From assembly GCA_946478675.1 (NCBI GenBank), contig CAMLEF010000142.1:1-10509 (forward strand): a stretch of 10,509 nucleotides of DNA. The letters run 5' to 3'. Shown in pieces: positions 7,091-10,509 of this stretch. Numbering within the stretch: the stretch's first letter is position 1; each line of letters opens with the position of its first letter. Below the pieces are notes generated by a model that searched no databases, had not been told where the DNA came from, and worked only from the letters and a program-made list of their open reading frames with translations. The position numbers and the translations under genes are program-made. The DNA comes from an uncultured Flavobacteriales bacterium (GTDB taxonomy: Bacteria; Bacteroidota; Bacteroidia; Palsa-965).

Positions 7091-8236
7091 TTACTCGAAG
7101 TATTCCTTCATCCGGTCGAAGAACGACTTCTCGCGCTTGCCGGGAGCCGGTTTGAAGTGTTGCGAATCGCGCAGCTTTTCCATGAGCTTTTTCTCTTCGG
7201 AAGAAAGATGCGTCGGTGTCCACACCTGGATGCTGACCAGCAGGTCGCCGCGGCTGTAGCCGTTGATGTCGGGCAGGCCTTTGCCTTTGAGGCGGAGCAC
7301 TTTTCCGGATTGTGTGCCGGGCTCGATCTTCACGCGGGCTTTGCCGTCGAGCGTCGGGATTTCCACGCTGGTGCCGAGCGCCGCATCGGGAATGCTGACG
7401 TGGTGCTCGTAGAAAAGATTGTTGCCTTCGCGCATGAAATGATCGTGCTGCGCTTCTTCGATCACCACGATGAGATCGCCGGGCAGTCCGCCGCGCGGTC
7501 CGGCATTGCCTTTTCCGCTTACGCTGAGCTGGATGCCTTCGTGTACGCCTGCGGGAATTTTGATCGTCACCAGCTCTTCGCCGCGAACGACGCCGTCACC
7601 GAAACACGTTTTGCATTTGTCGGTGATCGTTTGTCCTTCGCCGCCGCAATTCGGACACGTGGTCGTCGTTTGCATGCGGCCGAGCATGGTGTTCATGTAC
7701 TGCGTCACCTGGCCCGAACCGCGGCAGGTCGAGCAGGTCGATGTTGACGTTCCGTTGGCCGCGCCGCTGCCGTGGCATTTGTCGCAGCTCACGTACTTCG
7801 GCACTTTCAGTTTTTTCTCAACGCCGGTAGCGATCTCTTCGAGCGTCAGTTTCACTTTCACGCGAAGATTGGAACCGCGGTTCACACGACGTCCGCCGCG
7901 ACCACCGCCGCCGAATCCACCGCCGAACGCGCCACCGAAAATGTCGCCGAACTGCGAGAAAATATCGTCCATGGAGAAGCCGCCCGGGCCATGACCGCCC
8001 GCCGCGCTGCTGCCCACGCCGGCATGACCGAACTGGTCGTAACGCTGCTTTTTCTGGGGATCACTGAGGACTTCGTACGCTTCGGCCGCTTCTTTGAATT
8101 TATCTTCAGCCGTTTTATCGCCCGGGTTTTTATCGGGGTGGTACTTGATCGCCATTTGCCGGTACGCTTTTTTGATCTCCTCCGGAGAAGCGTTTTTCGA
8201 CACACCAAGTACGTCGTAATAATCTCTTTTAGCCAT
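7091..8236 (-). CDS. dnaJ: Chaperone protein DnaJ
   Basis: This full-length type I (class A) J-protein has 381 residues. In order it has a J-domain (1-70) with the HPD motif in [10 protein letters not shown] (31-40), which stimulates the ATPase of DnaK. A Gly/Phe-rich linker follows (about 71-121), with [16 protein letters not shown] and a run of FGGG repeats. Four zinc-binding CxxCxGxG repeats come next: CDKCHGSG 151-158, CSTCRGSG 168-175, CPNCGGEG 194-201 and CKTCFGDG 208-215. Two C-terminal substrate-binding domains end in a charged tail ([12 protein letters not shown]). All eight zinc cysteines are present. It acts in the cytoplasm with DnaK and GrpE in protein folding. It lies 58 bases downstream of grpE on the same strand; a strong terminator follows. 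Confidence 0.98.
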   Translation of the reverse strand: MAKRDYYDVLGVSKNASPEEIKKAYRQMAIKYHPDKNPGDKTAEDKFKEAAEAYEVLSDPQKKQRYDQFGHAGVGSSAAGGHGPGGFSMDDIFSQFGDIFGGAFGGGFGGGGRGGRRVNRGSNLRVKVKLTLEEIATGVEKKLKVPKYVSCDKCHGSGAANGTSTSTCSTCRGSGQVTQYMNTMLGRMQTTTTCPNCGGEGQTITDKCKTCFGDGVVRGEELVTIKIPAGVHEGIQLSVSGKGNAGPRGGLPGDLIVVIEEAQHDHFMREGNNLFYEHHVSIPDAALGTSVEIPTLDGKARVKIEPGTQSGKVLRLKGKGLPDINGYSRGDLLVSIQVWTPTHLSSEEKKLMEKLRDSQHFKPAPGKREKSFFDRMKEYFE

Positions 8237-8254
8237 TTTTCTCGTCAGAGGTTA

Positions 8255-8279
8255 ATCGTTGGAGCGAAGCGACAACGAT
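8255..8279. repeat. Hairpin in the grpE-dnaJ spacer
   Basis: ATCGTTG (8255-8261) and CAACGAT (8273-8279) form a perfect 7-bp stem around an 11-base loop (GAGCGAAGCGA). There is no T-run, so it is unlikely to be a terminator. It could be an mRNA stability or processing element between the two coding regions, or a small dispersed repeat. Confidence 0.5.
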
Positions 8280-8294
8280 AACGAAGAATTTGAA

Positions 8295-8849
8295 TTAACT
8301 GCCTACAACAACTTTCGCAAAGCGGATGACTTTTCCGTTGAGCGTATAACCTTTTTCTACTTCGTCGACGACTTTTCCTTTGAGATCGGGCGTCGGAGCA
8401 GGGATGTTCGTGATGGCTTCGTGCTGATCGACGTCGAAAGGCTGCCCGATGGATTCGATCGGCGTGAGGCCGCTTTTATTGAGGATGCTGCGCAGCTTTT
8501 GCGCGATGAGGTTGATGCCTTCGTTCACCGAAGCGACGTCGGTAGCTTTTTCGTTGTTGCGGATCGCGCGCTCGAAATCGTCGACAACCGGCAGCAAACT
8601 TTTGATCACGTCAGCGCCCGCCATATTGAGCAGCTCGACACGTTCTTTCGCCGTTCGCTTGCGGAAATTGTCGAACTCGGAATAGATCCGCAGGTATTTA
8701 TCATTCAGCATCGACACCTGCTCTTCCAGCTCGGCAATGCGCTTTTCAGGACCGGCAGACGGTTCCGTGGGCAGTTCCTTTTCGTCGGTATGTCCGTTTT
8801 CCGGGTTCATGTTTTCGTTCTCGTCAACAGTGTTTTTCTTGTCACTCAT
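8295..8849 (-). CDS. grpE: Nucleotide exchange factor GrpE
   Basis: This 184-residue protein starts with a disordered acidic/polar N-terminus (1-33; MSDKKNTVDENENMNPENG). A long coiled-coil helix follows (about 34-75; RIAELEEQVSMLNDKYLRIY, then SEFDNFRKRTAKER), then a four-helix-bundle region (about 78-130). The C-terminal beta-wing carries the GrpE signature (FDVDQHEAITNIP, 138-150; GYTLNGKVIRFAKVVVG, 167-183). GrpE dimers release ADP from DnaK. The ATG at 8849 fits the usual length (about 180-200). It is the first gene of the operon with dnaJ. Directly upstream are a Bacteroidota-type -7 box (8907-8914) and a palindrome (8918-8930). Confidence 0.97.
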   Translation of the reverse strand: MSDKKNTVDENENMNPENGHTDEKELPTEPSAGPEKRIAELEEQVSMLNDKYLRIYSEFDNFRKRTAKERVELLNMAGADVIKSLLPVVDDFERAIRNNEKATDVASVNEGINLIAQKLRSILNKSGLTPIESIGQPFDVDQHEAITNIPAPTPDLKGKVVDEVEKGYTLNGKVIRFAKVVVGS

Positions 8850-8906
8850 AATCCTGAATTAAAAAAGGCCAAAAAGCCGTCTTTTCAGCCTCAAATTTTA
8901 CGCCAG

Positions 8907-8930
8907 CAAAGATAACGCGTCAATTTGACG
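8907..8930 (-). promoter_or_regulatory. Putative grpE-dnaJ promoter -7 box with palindromic operator-like site
   Basis: On the minus strand TATCTTTG (8914 down to 8907) matches the Bacteroidota primary-sigma -7 consensus TAnnTTTG. It would put the transcript start near 8902 and leave a leader of about 50 bases. Immediately upstream, CGTCAA-T-TTGACG (8918-8930) is a perfect 6-bp inverted repeat in the -7/-33 spacer, where a bound protein would block polymerase. I see no clear TTG -33 element at normal spacing, and no CIRCE (TTAGCACTC) element. Confidence 0.5.
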
Positions 8931-8977
8931 TTTTGTCAGGAAATTTCGACACAGAAAGGCAGAAATACAACTGCAAA

Positions 8978-9043
8978 ATCCGTGTAATCCGCGTCATTCG
9001 TGGCAGTCAGAATAGGCGCTGATTACGCAGATTATTCCGCAGG
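8978..9043. repeat. Dispersed repeat copy between grpE and the LRR gene
   Basis: Bases 8978-9005 match 6889-6916 over 28 positions with 4 differences (core CATTCGTGGCA versus AATTCGTGGCA). They are followed by AGGCGCTGATTACGCAG and ATTATTCCGCAGG (about 9014-9043), another repeat-like stretch. It lies just after the LRR gene stop. No terminator hairpin is evident here. Confidence 0.6.
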
Positions 9044-9050
9044 AGAATGT

Positions 9051-9653
9051 TCAGAAAACGATTTCGCAGCCGGGCAGCGCCGCTTTGACGCGGGCCTTTT
9101 CTGCATCGCTGATGTACGGATTCCCGGTCAACCCGAGATGCTTCAGCTTTTTCCAGTGGCTGAGATCGGCGGGCAGCGTTTTGAGGTGGCAGCCGTAGAG
9201 ATACAGCTCGTCCAGATTTTCCAGTCCGGCAAGCCCGTCCACATTCGTCAGCACGCCGTCGGTAAAATCAACGGAACGCAGCTGCTGCAATTCTGCGATT
9301 TCCTTCGGTAATTCCGAAAAGCTGCCCAGCGTGATACGCAACGTATGCAGCTTTTTCAATTGACCGATCGCTGGAGGAATGCTGCGGATCATCCAGCAAT
9401 CCTTAACCGGGTTCCCGCTTTTGTCGATGATCACGTAATCGCAATCCATGCCGGAGATGCTAAGCACCCGCAGCTGCGTCATCGCGAAAACGCTGTCGGG
9501 AATGTCCTCACGCTGCAGCACTTCCGTCGATGTGATGTAGGCGGTATCCTGGCGGGGAGCGTCAGCTTTTCCGGAATGCTGCGGAACGAAAAATGCGGAC
9601 GCAAAAATGACCAGCAGGATTCCCGGAAATAGCAGCGGAAGCCGGCTGGTCAT
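9051..9653 (-). CDS. Small secreted leucine-rich-repeat protein
   Basis: This 200-residue protein has an N-terminal hydrophobic segment (RLPLLFPGILLVIFASAFFV, 4-23) that acts as a signal peptide or anchor; no lipobox cysteine is seen. About five leucine-rich repeats follow: TQLRVLSISG (59-68), KKLHTLRITLGSFSELPKEI (100-119), QQLRSVDFTD (123-132), ENLDELYLYGCHLKTLPADL (145-164) and KKLKHLGLTGNPYISDAEKA (168-187). The LxxLxL..N.LxxLP form is the bacterial LRR type. Such domains bind proteins, and a ligand cannot be inferred. I chose ATG 9653, 19 bases after the stop of the upstream thioredoxin gene, because the signal peptide begins there. An alternative TTG at 9680 would overlap that gene by 8 bases. 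It is probably co-transcribed with the TlpA-like gene. Confidence 0.8.
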   Translation of the reverse strand: MTSRLPLLFPGILLVIFASAFFVPQHSGKADAPRQDTAYITSTEVLQREDIPDSVFAMTQLRVLSISGMDCDYVIIDKSGNPVKDCWMIRSIPPAIGQLKKLHTLRITLGSFSELPKEIAELQQLRSVDFTDGVLTNVDGLAGLENLDELYLYGCHLKTLPADLSHWKKLKHLGLTGNPYISDAEKARVKAALPGCEIVF

Positions 9654-9672
9654 TTTGAGTGTTTGTTCGCAG

Positions 9673-10344
9673 TTACGCAAGCGACGCGATCACACGACGA
9701 CGCTCCGGGAGAATGCCGGAAGCACCGGTGGGATTGTCCTTGCTCTTTTTCTTTTTCTCTTTCGGCGACTTCGTTTCTTTCGCCGGTTTGCCTTTGCCGC
9801 CTTTGTAATGCGACTTGTCGCGGTCCGTCATCGTGGAAAGCGCTTTCGCCAGCTGCTCGCCGCGGAGGCCTTTCGCCACGATCACGCCATTGCCGTCGAT
9901 GAGGAAGTTGGTCGGGATCGAGAACACCTGGTAGGTCTGCGCGGCGGCGTTGTTCCACCACTGTAGGTCGCTCACGTGGTACGGCCACACGAGCCCGTCT
10001 TTTTCAATGGCGTTCTTCCACGCGTCTTTTCCACCCTGGCGGTCGAGCGAAACGCTGAACACGGTAAAGCCGTTGCCATTGGTGAACATAGAATCTTTGT
10101 AGCTGAGATACGTCTTTACGACGTTCGGGTTTTCCATCCGGCACGGTCCGCACCAGGAAGCCCAGAAATCGATGAGCACCATTTTCCCGCGAAGCGACGA
10201 CAGCGAAATGGTCGAGTCGTTCGGGTTTTTCATGGTGATCTCGGGAGCGATATTGCCGACGTTCAGACCGGTGACGTTACCGCTGGGCGTTTGCGCAAAA
10301 CCGAACAAAGGCAGAAAAGCGGCGATAAAAAGAAGACGTTTCAT
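9673..10344 (-). CDS. TlpA-like thiol-disulfide oxidoreductase with basic C-terminal tail
   Basis: This 223-residue protein starts with a signal peptide (MKRLLFIAAFLPLFGFAQ, 1-18). A thioredoxin-fold domain of the TlpA/ResA type follows (about 28-172). It has the AP..xx.xx entry (GNIAPEITM, 30-38), the active site FWASWCGPCRMENP (60-73) with C65 and C68, the region FSVSLDRQGGKDAWKNAI (96-113), and the cis-proline segment VFSIPTNFLID (140-150). It should work on the periplasmic side, reducing or rearranging disulfides in exported proteins. After the domain comes an unusual tail (about 175-223), very rich in lysine (KGGKGKPAKETKSPKEKKKK, 181-200) and ending in RRRVIASLA. The frame runs without a break to TAA 9673. 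The LRR gene follows after 19 bases. Confidence 0.92.
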   Translation of the reverse strand: MKRLLFIAAFLPLFGFAQTPSGNVTGLNVGNIAPEITMKNPNDSTISLSSLRGKMVLIDFWASWCGPCRMENPNVVKTYLSYKDSMFTNGNGFTVFSVSLDRQGGKDAWKNAIEKDGLVWPYHVSDLQWWNNAAAQTYQVFSIPTNFLIDGNGVIVAKGLRGEQLAKALSTMTDRDKSHYKGGKGKPAKETKSPKEKKKKSKDNPTGASGILPERRRVIASLA

Positions 10345-10381
10345 GTGGTTATGGTTGTTACCTGAAATTTACGAAAAAAAG
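10345..10381 (-). promoter_or_regulatory. Leader of the TlpA-like gene, weak promoter candidate
   Basis: TAAATTTC on the minus strand (10371 down to 10364) resembles the TAnnTTTG -7 box with the last base changed, 20 bases before the start codon. No TTG at -33 is evident, since that region is occupied by the GGTT-type word repeat. It is only a weak candidate. Confidence 0.25.
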
Positions 10382-10459
10382 GGTTGGTTGGGTTTGTAGG
10401 TTGGTGAAGTTGGATGTTCATGCCGGGATACTTAACCAACCGAACCAACTCTCCAACCT
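10382..10459. repeat. Inverted GGTTGG / CCAACC word repeat
   Basis: The left arm is a series of GGTT/GGTTGG words (10382-10413) and the right arm a series of AACC/CCAAC words (10434-10459). Matching segments are GGTTGGTT 10382-10389 with AACCAACC 10434-10441, and 10398-10413 with 10445-10459 (one mismatch and one indel). It begins 11 bases after the minus-strand stop at 10471, so it may act as a terminator for that gene. Confidence 0.6.
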
Positions 10460-10470
10460 TTTAACCTTTT

Positions 10471-10509
10471 CTACTTCCTGACAATTTCCGCGCCAAGCTG
10501 TTTCAGGCG
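10471..10509 (-). CDS. C-terminal end of an unidentified minus-strand gene (partial)
   Basis: Read from the window edge on the minus strand, twelve codons, RLKQLGAEIVRK, end at TAG 10471-10473. The peptide looks like an ordinary helix-then-strand protein end. The position, just ahead of a word-type inverted repeat, matches the other gene ends in this window. It is too short to identify. Confidence 0.4.
   Translation of the reverse strand, partial: RLKQLGAEIVRK

Noticed and set aside
6729..7223. A 164-codon minus-strand frame across the repeats, with a shorter one at 6827-7057
   Set aside because: It crosses the dnaJ terminator and 80-bp tandem repeats and overlaps the dnaJ end out of frame. 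Its repetitive peptide is a known kind of artefact from such repeats.
8850..8960. CIRCE element or sigma-32 type promoter for grpE-dnaJ
   Set aside because: No TTAGCACTC/GAGTGCTAA pair and no sigma-32 consensus; the visible -7 box is of the Bacteroidota primary-sigma type.
9654..9680. TTG at 9680 as the start of the LRR protein
   Set aside because: It would overlap the upstream gene and put a polar extension before the signal peptide; ATG 9653 sits right at the hydrophobic segment.

Overview
The window looks like a chromosomal segment of a member of the phylum Bacteroidota, probably an environmental or uncultured lineage with moderately high GC for the phylum. Three things point there. Two outer-membrane beta-barrel proteins carry the carboxypeptidase-regulatory/plug/barrel layout typical of Bacteroidota. 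The start codons have no Shine-Dalgarno sequence upstream. A Bacteroidota-type -7 box (TAnnTTTG form) lies ahead of grpE. I cannot name the genus.

Layout. Positions 1-3312 (+ strand) hold the C-terminal end of one outer-membrane barrel protein and a complete 799-residue paralogue. They are separated by about 390 bases that carry an elaborate nested inverted repeat built from 8-bp words. Positions 3416-6718 (- strand) hold a tight three-gene unit, read from high to low coordinates: ABC ATPase, ABC-2 type permease, Ppx/GppA phosphatase. The gaps are 2 and 16 bases, and an unusual hairpin sits against the first start codon. Positions 6719-7090 hold dispersed and 80-bp tandem repeats plus the dnaJ terminator. 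Positions 7091-8849 (- strand) hold the chaperone operon grpE-dnaJ, with a recognisable promoter that has a 13-bp palindrome in its spacer. Positions 9051-10344 (- strand) hold a TlpA-like thioredoxin with a lysine-rich tail, followed by a small secreted leucine-rich-repeat protein. The extreme right end carries the last 12 codons of another minus-strand gene.

The coding content is mostly housekeeping and envelope biology: protein folding (GrpE and DnaJ, partners of DnaK), envelope redox or protein maturation (TlpA-like), an exporter-type ABC system with a polyphosphate/(p)ppGpp-phosphatase family enzyme, and outer-membrane receptors. I see no defence system, phage, transposase, CRISPR array or rRNA/tRNA gene.

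The least ordinary part is between the genes. Three intergenic regions (518-728, 3327-3388, 10382-10459) carry inverted repeats made of short repeated words. The word differs at each locus, but the layout is similar and each starts at or just after a stop codon. A second family of dispersed repeats (CGCAAAGACGCAAAG-type, and an 80-bp unit) occupies three intergenic gaps.
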